DNA from: Arthrobacter sp. PM3
GTDB lineage: Bacteria; Actinomycetota; Actinomycetes; Actinomycetales; Micrococcaceae
Assembly (NCBI RefSeq): GCF_003352915.1
Contig: NZ_CP022314.1
Location: 988,460-1,052,459 of the forward strand
DNA length: 64,000 nucleotides
Direction of reading: 5' to 3'
The notes under the pieces are model-generated. The model was not told the origin of the DNA and did not search any database. It saw only the letters and a program-made list of their open reading frames with translations. A program made the translations under genes and the position numbers. The first letter of the stretch is position 1, and every line of letters starts with the position of its first letter. Positions 10,559 through 19,276 of the stretch are shown here, one piece after another.

Positions 10559-11873
10559 GTGAGACTCCCTGCTGGATTGGTGCGGCCTCGTCGAGAAGGT
10601 CGTCAAGGTCAGTTTCTTCTTTTGGTACGGCGGCCGCAATGATGTGGCTGACGCGGTTGCGCCGGCCCTCGAGCCGGTCGGCCCGGAGGGACAGCCCGTG
10701 GACTTCCACGGTGCTGCCGACGATCGGCACGCGCCCGAGCGCTTTGGCGAGCAGGCCGCCCACGGTGTCCACTTCGTCGTCGTCGAGCTCCAAGTCGAAG
10801 AGCTCGCCGAGATCATCGATGCTCATGCGCGCGCTGACCCGGTAGCTGCCGTCCCCGAGTGCGACGGCCTCGGCGCTTTCGGTGTCGTATTCGTCGACGA
10901 TCTCGCCGACGATCTCCTCGATGAGGTCCTCCAACGTGACCAGACCGGCGGTTCCGCCGTATTCGTCGATCACGATCGCGACGTGGGTGGACTCCTTCTG
11001 GAGTTCCCGGAGCAGGTCACTGACGGGCTTGGAGTCCGGCACGTAGCGGACCTCGCGGGCGAGTTCGTCCACCACGGGCGGTTCCTCGCCGGGGCCGAGG
11101 TTGTGGATCGCGGCGGCGACGTCCTTGAGGTAGACGATGCCCAGGATCTGGTCGGTGTTTTCGCCAATGACCGGGATCCGCGAATACCCGGAGCGCAGGA
11201 ACAGCGACATCGCCCGGCGCAGGCTGGAACCTGAGTCGATGGTGAGGATGTCCGTGCGCGGGACCATGACCGAGCGGACCAGGGTGTCACCGAAGTCGAA
11301 GACCGACTGGATGAGCTCGGCCTCGTTGTCCTCGATGACGTCGGATTCGGTGGCCCGGTCCACGAGTTCGCGGAACTCCTCCTCGCTGAAGAACGCCTCA
11401 TTATCGGCCGGCGCGCCGGGGGCCACGGCGCTGCCGAGCCGCACCAGCCAGCCCGGGATCGGTCCCAGCACGGCGTACAGGGACCGGACGAGCGGGGCGC
11501 TGAACCGGACCAGCGCGGCGGAATGCACCCGGCCGAACTGGCGCGGGGACACCCCGACGATCACGAAGCCAAGCACGGCCATGATGCCCGTGGCGGCCAG
11601 CCCGGCGAGCCAGATGTTCTCCAGCATGCTGTGCACGAGCGCGGTGACGGCGACGGCGGCGGCCATCTCGAACCAGACACGCCAGAACCGCAGTGCCCGC
11701 ATGTGCCCCACGGGCTGCGCCAGGATCCGTTTAAGCGAGGTGCCCCGGCTGTGCAGGACCGCCTGTTCGGCGTCGTGCCGCGGCAGGAAGCTGAAGGCGG
11801 ATTCGGCGGCGGTCAACACCGCGGCAAAACTGAGGAACACCAGCGCCATGCCGGCGAGGATCAGTGGGGTCAC
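10542..11873 (-). CDS. DUF21/CBS-pair membrane protein (CorC/HlyC family)
   Basis: The 443-residue protein combines an N-terminal DUF21 (CNNM) membrane domain with about four helices (residues 1-150), two CBS domains (about 195-325, including [10 protein letters not shown] and [30 protein letters not shown]) and a C-terminal CorC/HlyC transporter-associated domain ([16 protein letters not shown] ... [15 protein letters not shown]). The family is linked to Mg2+/Co2+ efflux; the older name haemolysin is misleading. Its GTG start overlaps the ybeY stop by 4 nt (GTGA) and its end overlaps era, so this is a tightly coupled operon. Confidence 0.92.
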   Translation of the reverse strand: MTPLILAGMALVFLSFAAVLTAAESAFSFLPRHDAEQAVLHSRGTSLKRILAQPVGHMRALRFWRVWFEMAAAVAVTALVHSMLENIWLAGLAATGIMAVLGFVIVGVSPRQFGRVHSAALVRFSAPLVRSLYAVLGPIPGWLVRLGSAVAPGAPADNEAFFSEEEFRELVDRATESDVIEDNEAELIQSVFDFGDTLVRSVMVPRTDILTIDSGSSLRRAMSLFLRSGYSRIPVIGENTDQILGIVYLKDVAAAIHNLGPGEEPPVVDELAREVRYVPDSKPVSDLLRELQKESTHVAIVIDEYGGTAGLVTLEDLIEEIVGEIVDEYDTESAEAVALGDGSYRVSARMSIDDLGELFDLELDDDEVDTVGGLLAKALGRVPIVGSTVEVHGLSLRADRLEGRRNRVSHIIAAAVPKEETDLDDLLDEAAPIQQGVSREQAE

Positions 11874-12343
11874 TGAATCGTCTCTGACGGGGCCGCCTTG
11901 CCGGTGAAGGCGGAGAGCAGTTCGCGCTGCAGCCCGAACATTTCTTCTTTCTCCTCCGGCTCGGCGTGGTCATAACCCAGCAGGTGCAGGATGCCGTGCG
12001 TGGTCAGCAGCAGCATCTCGTCCTGGGTGGAGTGGCCGGCGTTCCGGGCCTGGACCTCGGCCACCTGGGGGCAGATGGCGATATCGCCCAGCATGCCCTG
12101 CGGCGTGGGCTTGTCCGGTGTGCCCGGGGTCAGTTCGTCCATCGGCACAGACAGGACGTCGGTGGAGCCGGGCTCGTCCATGAGCTCGATGTGGAGCTTC
12201 TCCATGGCGGGTTCGTCCACGAGCAGGATGGACAGTTCCGCCTGCGGGTGGATGTAGAGCCGTTCGAAGATGAAGCGTGAGAGTGCCACGAGCTCGGACT
12301 CGTCCACGGCCACGCCGGATTCGTTGTTGACCTCGATGCTCAT
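11870..12343 (-). CDS. ybeY: Endoribonuclease YbeY (rRNA maturation)
   Basis: YbeY is a single-strand endoribonuclease that matures the 3' end of 16S rRNA and takes part in ribosome quality control. The metal-binding signature THGILHLLGYDH (three His) is intact at about residues 114-125, and the DVLSVPMDE segment is also conserved. The protein is 157 residues, the family's normal size. Its ATG overlaps the phoH stop by 4 nt and its stop overlaps the next gene by 4 nt. Confidence 0.96.
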   Translation of the reverse strand: MSIEVNNESGVAVDESELVALSRFIFERLYIHPQAELSILLVDEPAMEKLHIELMDEPGSTDVLSVPMDELTPGTPDKPTPQGMLGDIAICPQVAEVQARNAGHSTQDEMLLLTTHGILHLLGYDHAEPEEKEEMFGLQRELLSAFTGKAAPSETIQ

Positions 12344-13428
12344 GCGTGTTCTCCCCGCGTTTCCCGGGCAACGGAGTTCTTGACCCGGTTTCTCTGTACT
12401 TCGTCCCAGATGCTGTACGCGTTGACGATGTCTCCCACCAGGCGGTGCCGGACGACGTCGGAAGCGTCCAGCACCGAGAAGTTGACGTCCTCGATTCCCT
12501 GCAGGATCTCCTCGACGATCCTCAGCCCCGAGCGGGTGCCGAAGGGAAGGTCCACCTGGGTGACGTCACCGGTGACCACCATCTTGGAGCCGAAGCCGAG
12601 CCGGGTCAGGAACATCTTCATCTGTTCCGGCGTGGTGTTCTGGGCCTCGTCGAGGATGATGAAGGCGTCGTTGAGCGTGCGGCCGCGCATGTAGGCCAGC
12701 GGCGCCACCTCGATGGTGCCGGCGGCCATGAGGCGCGGGATGGATTCGGGGTCCATCATGTCGTGCAGCGCGTCGTACAGCGGCCGCAGGTAGGGGTCGA
12801 TCTTGTCGCTCAGGGTTCCCGGCAGGAACCCGAGCCGCTCGCCCGCCTCAACGGCGGGGCGGGTCAGGATGATGCGGCTGACTTCCTTCTGCTGCAGGGC
12901 CTGGACGGCTTTGGCCATGGCCAGGTACGTCTTGCCGGTACCGGCCGGCCCGATCCCGAAGATCACCGTGTTGGCGTCGATCGCGTCCACATAGTTCTTC
13001 TGGTTCAGGGTCTTGGGCCGGATGGTCTTCCCGCGGGTGGACAGGATGTTGGTCGTCAGCACCTCCACCGGGTTCTGCAGGGACTGGCTCCGCAGCATGG
13101 AGACGAGCTGTTGCAGGACGGCCGGGGTAATGACGGTACCCCGGGCCACCAGCCCGCGGACCTCGTTGAGCAGGCGCATGATGCGCGGCACGTCGGCGGC
13201 AGGGCCGCTGATCGCGAGTTCGTTGCCCCGGACATGGAAGTCAACGGACGGGAACTGGTTTTCGATGAACCGGAGGGCTTCGTCGTGGCTGCCCAGCGAC
13301 TGGACCATCTGCTCTGAGTCGTCAAACAAGACCACCTCCGTCCGCAGCCCTGGTAGGGAGTGGGGAAATTCCCCTGCGGTGCGCTCTCCGGCGCTGAACC
13401 GGGCCTTGCCGTTCGCTGCTTCAGTCAT
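12340..13428 (-). CDS. phoH: PhoH-like ATPase
   Basis: PhoH proteins are P-loop ATPases with proposed RNA-unwinding roles, commonly next to ybeY. The sequence has an N-terminal KH-like segment ([22 protein letters not shown]), Walker [12 protein letters not shown] and Walker B IILDEAQN, then [12 protein letters not shown] start at ATG 13428 (362 residues; [15 protein letters not shown]); no good ribosome binding site precedes it, although TGGAGGGG lies about 20 nt upstream, so the start is less certain. It is the first gene of the phoH-ybeY-CBS-era operon and diverges from the APH-type kinase gene. Confidence 0.93.
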   Translation of the reverse strand: MTEAANGKARFSAGERTAGEFPHSLPGLRTEVVLFDDSEQMVQSLGSHDEALRFIENQFPSVDFHVRGNELAISGPAADVPRIMRLLNEVRGLVARGTVITPAVLQQLVSMLRSQSLQNPVEVLTTNILSTRGKTIRPKTLNQKNYVDAIDANTVIFGIGPAGTGKTYLAMAKAVQALQQKEVSRIILTRPAVEAGERLGFLPGTLSDKIDPYLRPLYDALHDMMDPESIPRLMAAGTIEVAPLAYMRGRTLNDAFIILDEAQNTTPEQMKMFLTRLGFGSKMVVTGDVTQVDLPFGTRSGLRIVEEILQGIEDVNFSVLDASDVVRHRLVGDIVNAYSIWDEVQRNRVKNSVARETRGEHA

Positions 13429-13652
13429 GGTGTTGGCCCGCGGGCCTCTGGTCCCCTCCAGTATGAATATGGTCAGTCCCCCGGGTACCCCCGCCGGCGG
13501 CGGTTCGCACCGTCCGCGGCCCGGGTCACCGGATCCCTCCATCTTACGCCAGCGAAGGACACCCGACGCCGGTCGGGATCCGGCGGCGCCCGCCGCAGTG
13601 ACAGCCGTCGTCCTCGTGGCGGCACGGGCCTTGCCCGGCGCGCTTGCCCCTG

Positions 13653-13658
13653 TAGCCT
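13653..13658 (+). promoter_or_regulatory. -10 element for a leaderless kinase mRNA
   Basis: TAGCCT (TANNNT) followed by exactly 6 nt and the ATG at 13665, with no Shine-Dalgarno sequence, suggests transcription starts at the initiation codon. Confidence 0.45.
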
Positions 13659-13664
13659 GCTCGG

Positions 13665-14420
13665 ATGGTTGGGGACGAGCCGGAACTCACAGGCGGTAAT
13701 GCCTCCGGGAAAGTTGTGCGCGTTGGCCGCACCGTCCGTAAGCCCTGGTTGGAGAACACTGCCGCCGTCCAAAGTTATCTCGGCGCGCTCCGGTCGTCCG
13801 GATTGGACGTACCCCGCCCCCTGGGGCGGGACGAGGATGGGCGAAGCGTGGTCGAGTACGTCGAGGGCACACTCGCGATGGATCAGTCGCCGCTCGGGAA
13901 CGACGACCTGCGCCGCGTCGGCCGGATGATCCGGGAAATCCATGATGCGAGCGAAGCAACTGTCATTGCCAATCCCGGCGGCTGGAAAATGCTGCTGCCT
14001 GCGGAGAATCCAGACTTGATGTGTCACAACGATCTCGCCCCGTGGAATCTCATCATGGGAGAGCGCTGGGTCTTCATCGATTGGGACGGCGCGGGCCCCA
14101 GCACGCGGCTGTGGGATCTTGCCTACGCCGCACAGTCCTTCGGTCAACTGGTCCACGGACAACCGGTGGCGGAGGCTGCCATAAGGCTGGGGGCCTTTGC
14201 CGACGGGTATGCAGCCGATGACTCGCTCCGGAAGGCGCTGCCGGCCGCGATGGCGAAAAGAGCAACAGCGATGTTCAATCTCCTGAAGTCCTCGAACGAA
14301 ACCGGTTTCCAGCCGTGGGCGGCGATGTACCTCAACGGACACGGTGATCACTGGCGTACCGCCGCTGAATATGTTGCGCACAATCAGGAGGCCTGGGCAC
14401 ATGCGCTCGTGCAGCGGTGA
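13665..14420 (+). CDS. Aminoglycoside phosphotransferase (APH)-fold kinase
   Basis: The 251-residue protein belongs to the APH/choline-kinase superfamily. The catalytic loop CHNDLAPWNLI (HxDxxxxN) and metal-binding FIDWDGAGPSTRLWDLAYA (the DFG-equivalent Asp) are intact; the hinge shows VVEYVEGT. The substrate is not predictable: members phosphorylate antibiotics, sugars or amino alcohols. The N-lobe is short, beginning close to the ATG, which fits a leaderless transcript. The gene lies in an accessory patch between the conserved rsmE and phoH clusters, followed in the same frame by a methyltransferase remnant, so the patch was probably acquired or rearranged. Confidence 0.85.
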   Translation: MVGDEPELTGGNASGKVVRVGRTVRKPWLENTAAVQSYLGALRSSGLDVPRPLGRDEDGRSVVEYVEGTLAMDQSPLGNDDLRRVGRMIREIHDASEATVIANPGGWKMLLPAENPDLMCHNDLAPWNLIMGERWVFIDWDGAGPSTRLWDLAYAAQSFGQLVHGQPVAEAAIRLGAFADGYAADDSLRKALPAAMAKRATAMFNLLKSSNETGFQPWAAMYLNGHGDHWRTAAEYVAHNQEAWAHALVQR

Positions 14421-14462
14421 GTCGACGCGGCCGACGTCGGGCGCAGCCGGATCCGTCCGCGA

Positions 14463-14753
14463 CACTTACAACACACCCTGCCCCAACTGCTGCCACGCAT
14501 CATCAACGAGCTTGCCCGCGTGACCCGGCCCGGCGGCAATGTCCTCCTGGGCTTTCATGCCGGCGGTGGGCACCGGACGGCCACGCGCGCTTACGGCCAC
14601 GAAGTCACTCTCACCTCGTATCTGCACGACCCGGCCGACACGGCCGATCTTCTCACCCGCCACGGCATGACGATTACGGCGCAACTCACCAGGGAGCCGC
14701 GCCCGGTGGAAACTCAGGCGCAAGCGTTCATCCTCGCAAGGCGTTCCCGCTGA
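14463..14753 (+). pseudogene. C-terminal remnant of a SAM-dependent methyltransferase
   Basis: Reading from about 14463, the frame encodes LPQLLPRIINELARVTRPGGNVLLGFHAGGG and then a DPADTADLLTRHGM segment. These match the C-terminal half of class I SAM methyltransferases (the conserved R-x-L-R-PGG strand and the last strands). The SAM-binding N-terminal motif is missing: upstream in the same frame is the stop of the kinase gene at 14418-14420. A GTG at 14520 could start a 77-residue product, but without the SAM site it would not be an enzyme. It is most likely a deletion remnant. Confidence 0.7.
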
Positions 14754-15031
14754 CCGATACGGCGCGGTTCCCGAAATTATGTATCAACTTCGCATCGGCC
14801 TCATATCGTTCCCGTTGCAGTTCCGCCGACCGGCCCCAAACCAGGCTTGCGGGCCGGGCCGGTGTGCCATGCTGGAATTCGGCTCTCCCGCGGGCCGCCG
14901 GTCCGGTCTCCCGGCAGGCGCAGGCGGGCGGCCAGCGGGCCATGGCGGCCACACACCGATCATCGCTGCGGAGAGCAGCGTGCACATGAAGGGGCGGCAG
15001 CATCAGGCAGCGTGGAGCTCAGCAGTCAGCA

Positions 15032-15952
15032 GTGAGGCGACTCCGCCGCGCCTGGCTGGGACTTGTGCTGCCCGCGTCCCTGCTGCTCTCCGGCTGCGTG
15101 GCGACGCCGCAGGACGGCGTCACGACCTCCAGCAGCCCGTCCGAGCTCATCCCGGCCTCAGCGTCGGGCGCCCCCACCCCCAGCGCCCCGCTCGAGACCG
15201 CGCAGACCTCCAACAAGGCTCCCGTGTACTGGATCGGCCGCAGCAACGACAACGCGTTCCTCTACCGCGAGTTCCGGGATGTGCCGGACCAGGACAACCC
15301 GGTCACCCGCGCCCTGCGGGTGATGATGTCCCAAAAACCCCTCGACCCGGATTTTTTCACGCCGTGGCAGAACCCGAAGAAGCTTTCGACGTCGATCTCC
15401 GGCAAGAACGTCATCACGGTTGATGTCTCCGCGGACGCCTTCAACAGCAACGTGGACGCGGGCATGGCCGAGCGGGCCATCCAGCAACTCGTCTACACGG
15501 CGACGGCGGCCGCAGCCAGCGCCGGCCTGATCGATTCCGGACAGCAAGTCCAGGTGGTGGTGCTGGTCGACGGGCACACGGACTATGTCGCCTTCAACCA
15601 CGTCCGGCTGGGGGCGCCGACGTCCCGCAGCGCCGGAATGGTCGCCCCCGTCTGGATCATCGATCCGCAGGAAGGCACCACCGTGACGGACGGGGCGGTC
15701 AAGATCAGCGGCCGGAGCACAGTCCAGGGCGGGAAGCTGCGCTGGGAGATCCTCAAGGTCGACGGCGACAACGCCAAGACCGCCTACCTCAACGGCAACG
15801 CGACGGCCTCGGCCGACTCCACGCAGTCCGGACTCTACTCGTTCTCCGCGAACCTGGGGCCGGGCCGATACGAAGTCCGGGTCTCCCAGGTGGACCCTGC
15901 GGACAGCGGCAAGGAAGTCTTCGCCGATACGCGCGGGTTCACGGTCAAGTAG
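15032..15952 (+). CDS. Lipoprotein with GerMN and Gmad2-like domains
   Basis: The protein starts with a lipoprotein signal peptide ending LLLSGC (Cys about residue 22), so it is anchored on the outer face of the membrane. A Ser/Ala/Pro linker follows, then a GerMN-type domain (about residues 62-200; VYWIGRSNDNAFLYREFRDV ... ITVDVSADAFNSN) and a C-terminal immunoglobulin-like Gmad2 domain (about 208-306; VWIIDPQEGTTVTDGAVKISGRS). Such proteins occur near envelope genes in actinobacteria, but their role is unknown. The 306-residue gene starts at GTG 15032 without a clear ribosome binding site. It converges with rsmE. The 14754-15031 gap shows nothing convincing. Confidence 0.85.
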   Translation: MRRLRRAWLGLVLPASLLLSGCVATPQDGVTTSSSPSELIPASASGAPTPSAPLETAQTSNKAPVYWIGRSNDNAFLYREFRDVPDQDNPVTRALRVMMSQKPLDPDFFTPWQNPKKLSTSISGKNVITVDVSADAFNSNVDAGMAERAIQQLVYTATAAAASAGLIDSGQQVQVVVLVDGHTDYVAFNHVRLGAPTSRSAGMVAPVWIIDPQEGTTVTDGAVKISGRSTVQGGKLRWEILKVDGDNAKTAYLNGNATASADSTQSGLYSFSANLGPGRYEVRVSQVDPADSGKEVFADTRGFTVK

Positions 15953-15996
15953 TCAGGACCGTACAGGCAGTCACGGCCAAACAGGCAGGTTGCCGG

Positions 15997-16803
15997 CTAC
16001 CAGCGTCCCAGGATGTCGCTGGCCACGACGACGGCGGCGGGACCGGCCGTCGACGACCGCAGCACATGGTGTCCCAGAAGGGCTGTGACCGCCCCCGCGT
16101 CGCAGAGCCTGGTGACCTCACGGGGGCTGATGCCGCCTTCCGGGCCCACGATCAGGAGCACCTCGCGGGAACCGGCGTCGCCGGCCGCGATGCCGCCGTC
16201 GTCAGCACGCCCCGGCCCGGACTCACTGTCCAGCCAGTCTTCCAGCACACGGCGCAGCGGTCGGACGGCGTCTTCGTGCAGGATGACCGCGAGGTCCGCG
16301 GCCGCCACGGCCGCCTGGAGCCCGGCGCCGTCGACGGCGGAACGGACCTCCGGAATCCAGGCGCGGCGGGCCTGCTTCGCCGCCGCCGTCACCACTGACT
16401 GCCACTTGGCGTGCGCTTTCGCGGCCCGCTCGGCCTTCCACCGCACAATGGACCGCTCGGCCTGCCAGGGAATGACGGCGTCGATGCCCAGTTCGGTGGC
16501 TGTCTCGGCCGCGAGTTCGTCACGGTCTCCCTTGGCCAGGGCCTGGACGAGGACCAACCGAACGGCGGGCCGCGGCTCCTCGGCCAGGTCCAGGCATTCG
16601 ACGCTCAGCTCGGCGGGCTCGACGGCGGTCACCGTCCCGGTCAGCCGCTTGCCGGCGCCGTCAGCGATGTCCACGGCTTCCCCGACGGCAAGCCGCTTGA
16701 CGGTGACGGCGTGCCGGGCTTCCGCCCCCTCGAGGACAAAAACCGAGCCGGGGACCTGCTGGTCCAGTGTGCCGGGGGCGGTGAAGAAGACCGGGTTGCT
16801 CAC
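15997..16803 (-). CDS. rsmE: 16S rRNA m3U1498 methyltransferase
   Basis: RsmE methylates N3 of U1498 in the decoding region of 16S rRNA, using SAM and a SPOUT knot. The N-terminal PUA-like domain (residues 1-75) precedes the SPOUT domain, whose SAM-binding knot shows LLIVGPEGGISPREV and LLGHHVLRSSTAGPAAV. The protein is 268 residues, a normal length. Its GTG lies 2 nt past the dnaJ stop. No Shine-Dalgarno sequence is present; instead a TAGCCT hexamer ends 6 nt upstream, inside the dnaJ 3' end, so a separate leaderless transcript is possible besides read-through. Confidence 0.95.
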   Translation of the reverse strand: MSNPVFFTAPGTLDQQVPGSVFVLEGAEARHAVTVKRLAVGEAVDIADGAGKRLTGTVTAVEPAELSVECLDLAEEPRPAVRLVLVQALAKGDRDELAAETATELGIDAVIPWQAERSIVRWKAERAAKAHAKWQSVVTAAAKQARRAWIPEVRSAVDGAGLQAAVAAADLAVILHEDAVRPLRRVLEDWLDSESGPGRADDGGIAAGDAGSREVLLIVGPEGGISPREVTRLCDAGAVTALLGHHVLRSSTAGPAAVVVASDILGRW

Positions 16804-16805
16804 CG

Positions 16806-17939
16806 CTACAGGCTACCGAGCCGGTCGCGGAGTTTGGCGAAAAGTCCGTGGCTGGCGGCGAGCTTTCCCGGGTGGTTGTGTTCGCCGCGTGCCTTGGCGA
16901 GCTGCCGGAGAAGGTCTTCCTGGTGGGCGTCGAGCTTGTCCGGGGTTTCCACCTGCAGGTGGACTTTCAGGTCGCCGCGGCCGTGGCCGCGGAGGTGGGT
17001 GACGCCGAGGCCGCGCAGGGTGATGACCTCGCCCGGCTGGGTGCCCGGCTTGACATCGATTTCCTGGGGCCCGTCAAAGCTGTCCAGCTTCAGTTCCGCG
17101 CCGAGTGCCGCAGACGTCATGGGAATGTTCAGGCTCGCGTGCAGGTCATCACCGTCGCGGACAAAGGTGGGGTCGTTGTTGACCCGGATCTCCACGTACA
17201 GGTCGCCGGCCGGGCCGCCGGCGGGTCCGGCCTCGCCCTGGCCGGACAGCTGGATGCGGGTGCCTGTGGCGACACCGGCGGGGACCTTGACAGTCAGGGA
17301 ACGGCGGCTGCGGATCCGGCCCTGGCCGCTGCACTCGTTGCAGGGATCCTTGATGACGGTGCCGAAGCCCTCGCAGGAACCGCAGGGCGCGGAGGTCATG
17401 ACCTGGCCCAGGATGGACCGCATGGCGCGCTGGACCTGGCCGCTGCCGCCACAGATGTCGCAGCGGACCGGGTGGGTGCCCTCGCGGCAGCACGAGCCCT
17501 CGCACGTGGGGCAGATGACGGCCGTGTCGACCTCGAGCTTCTTATTGACCCCGAACACGGCGTCGCGGAGGTCGATCCGCACGCTGATCAGTGCGTCCTG
17601 GCCGCGGCGCATCCGGGACGCCGGGCCGCCCTGGCCCCCGCCGCCGCCGCCAAAGAAGGTCTCGAAGATGTCCTGGAACGCGAAGCCCTGGCCGGAGTAG
17701 GAACCGCCGCCGAAGCCGTTGTCGGTGCCGTTTTCGTTGCCCGTGGTGTCATAGACCCGGCGCTTCTGCGGGTCGGAGAGGACCTCATAGGCGTGCGTGA
17801 CGGCCTTGAACCGGTCCGCGGCGTCCTCCCCCGGGTTGACGTCCGGGTGCAGGGTCCGGGCAAGTTTCCGGTAGGCCTTCTTGATTTCTTCCCCCGTTGC
17901 TTCGCGGGAGACTCCAAGAACGTCGTAGTGGCTGCTCAA
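16806..17939 (-). CDS. dnaJ: Molecular chaperone DnaJ (hrcA-linked)
   Basis: DnaJ stimulates the Hsp70 ATPase and delivers unfolded clients. The J domain has YDVLGVSREAT and HPD (TLHPDVNPG); a Gly/Phe-rich stretch (about residues 65-110) follows, then four zinc-finger repeats (CPTCEGSC, CDICGGSG, CGSCEGFG, CNECSGQG) and the C-terminal substrate domain. The first repeat reads CPTCEGSCC rather than CxxCxGxG. I start at TTG 17939 because AAGGAAGAG lies 9 nt upstream and the J domain begins there; the open frame upstream is not conserved. The protein has 377 residues. It follows hrcA and is probably heat-inducible through CIRCE. Confidence 0.96.
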   Translation of the reverse strand: MSSHYDVLGVSREATGEEIKKAYRKLARTLHPDVNPGEDAADRFKAVTHAYEVLSDPQKRRVYDTTGNENGTDNGFGGGSYSGQGFAFQDIFETFFGGGGGGQGGPASRMRRGQDALISVRIDLRDAVFGVNKKLEVDTAVICPTCEGSCCREGTHPVRCDICGGSGQVQRAMRSILGQVMTSAPCGSCEGFGTVIKDPCNECSGQGRIRSRRSLTVKVPAGVATGTRIQLSGQGEAGPAGGPAGDLYVEIRVNNDPTFVRDGDDLHASLNIPMTSAALGAELKLDSFDGPQEIDVKPGTQPGEVITLRGLGVTHLRGHGRGDLKVHLQVETPDKLDAHQEDLLRQLAKARGEHNHPGKLAASHGLFAKLRDRLGSL

Positions 17940-18014
17940 AGTGTGTATCTCTTCCTTGTTGTACTGCCTGTGGGCATTGCCTGCGGGCAAGAAGTCGCGA
18001 CGGTCCCGGGCCTG

Positions 18015-19028
18015 TCAGGGCCCCAGGATCCTGGAAAGGTAGCGGGCCACCGCTCGGACGGCTGCCATGGTGGTGGGATAGTCCATCCGGGTTGGCCCCA
18101 GGACGCCGACCTTGGCCGTGGCGTCCGGCCCGTAGGCGGTGGCCACCACCGAGGCTTCGGCGAGCCCGTCGTAGGGATTTTCGCGGCCGATGCTGACCGT
18201 GACACCGCGGGGGTCTTCAGCCATCTCGCTGAGCAGGCGGAGCATGACCACCTGTTCCTCGAGGGCCTCCAGCACGGGGCCGATGCTGAGCGGGAAGTCC
18301 ACATTGGATCTGGCCAGGTTGGCCGTGCCGGCCATGACCATCCGCTCCTCACGGCTGCTGGTCGCCAGTGCCTCCAGGCCATGGGCCAGGGCGTGGGCAG
18401 CTCCGCGGCGCGCCGGAGCGGCGCCGGCGACGACGGCGGGCAGCAGTTGCGGCATCAGGCTCAGCGGGGTTCCGGAGAGGCCGGCCAGGAACGCGGTGCG
18501 CAGCTCGGCCAGCGCGTCATCGGCGATCTCCTGTCCGACGTCGACCACGCGCTGCTCCACTTTGCCGGTGTCCGCAATCAGCACCGTCAGCACTTTCCGG
18601 GGTGCCAGCAGCACGAACTCTATGTGCCGGACCCTGGCGCGGCTCAGCAGCGGATACTGCACGACGGCGACCTGGTTGGTCAGCTGGGCCAGCAGCCGCA
18701 CGGTCCGGTCCAGGACGTCATCGAGGTCCTGGGATCCTTCCAGCAGCGCCTGAATGGCCCGGCGCTCGGCCGGGGACAACGGTTTGACGGCCGAGATCCG
18801 GTCGACAAACAGCCGGTAGCCCTTGTCCGTGGGGATCCGACCGGCGCTGGTGTGCGGTGCCGTGATGAGTCCCTCATCTTCCAGCGCCGCCATGTCATTG
18901 CGGATCGTGGCGCTGGACACGCCCAGGTGGTGGCGCTCCACCAGCGCCTTGGACCCGACAGGCTCGCGGGAATGGACATAGTCCTCCACGATGGCGCGCA
19001 GCACTTCGAGTTTGCGCGGTTCGCTCAT
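18015..19028 (-). CDS. hrcA: Heat-inducible transcription repressor HrcA
   Basis: HrcA represses chaperone genes by binding CIRCE and needs GroEL for activity. The N-terminal winged helix (LEVLRAIVEDYVHSREPVGSKALVERHHLGVSSATIRNDMAALEDEGLI) is followed by the IRE-like and GAF-like domains. The length of 337 residues matches actinobacterial HrcA. ATG 19028 is preceded by GGAGGTGGAGC. A CIRCE element lies about 100 bp upstream, so the gene is autoregulated; dnaJ follows on the same strand after 75 bp. Confidence 0.97.
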   Translation of the reverse strand: MSEPRKLEVLRAIVEDYVHSREPVGSKALVERHHLGVSSATIRNDMAALEDEGLITAPHTSAGRIPTDKGYRLFVDRISAVKPLSPAERRAIQALLEGSQDLDDVLDRTVRLLAQLTNQVAVVQYPLLSRARVRHIEFVLLAPRKVLTVLIADTGKVEQRVVDVGQEIADDALAELRTAFLAGLSGTPLSLMPQLLPAVVAGAAPARRGAAHALAHGLEALATSSREERMVMAGTANLARSNVDFPLSIGPVLEALEEQVVMLRLLSEMAEDPRGVTVSIGRENPYDGLAEASVVATAYGPDATAKVGVLGPTRMDYPTTMAAVRAVARYLSRILGP

Positions 19029-19126
19029 GCTCCACCTCCAATCGACGCTCCCGCAGCCGGCGCCTGCCCCCGATCGTCCTCATCGCGTCCACCCGTGGGA
19101 AAGGGCGGTCCGGAACCGGACAGGGG

Positions 19127-19153
19127 TTAGCACTCGGCATGCCTAAGTGCTAA
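19127..19153. promoter_or_regulatory. CIRCE operator (HrcA binding site)
   Basis: TTAGCACTC, a 9-nt spacer and AAGTGCTAA form the inverted repeat recognised by HrcA. It differs from the consensus TTAGCACTC-N9-GAGTGCTAA at one position of the right arm. It lies upstream of hrcA on the opposite side from DUF3097, and a TATTAG hexamer next to it on the minus strand is a candidate -10 for hrcA-dnaJ. Confidence 0.93.
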
Positions 19154-19264
19154 CCAGTCTAATATGACTCGGCGCGTTGTTAGCATTGGATTCGCTCCGG
19201 GCGTTGCCCGCGGGTCCGGCCCCGGAGTGATTCCACTGACCGCCGTACGTTCCGAGTGCAAAGT

Positions 19265-19270
19265 TAGCGT
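19265..19270 (+). promoter_or_regulatory. -10 element for a leaderless DUF3097 mRNA
   Basis: TAGCGT, then 6 nt, then ATG 19277; no Shine-Dalgarno sequence is present. It fits the same leaderless pattern seen before several other genes in the window. Confidence 0.45.
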
Positions 19271-19276
19271 GTAGAG

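Noticed and set aside
13473..14465. 330-codon minus-strand frame over the APH kinase
   Set aside because: The plus-strand frame has intact kinase motifs; the minus frame has none.
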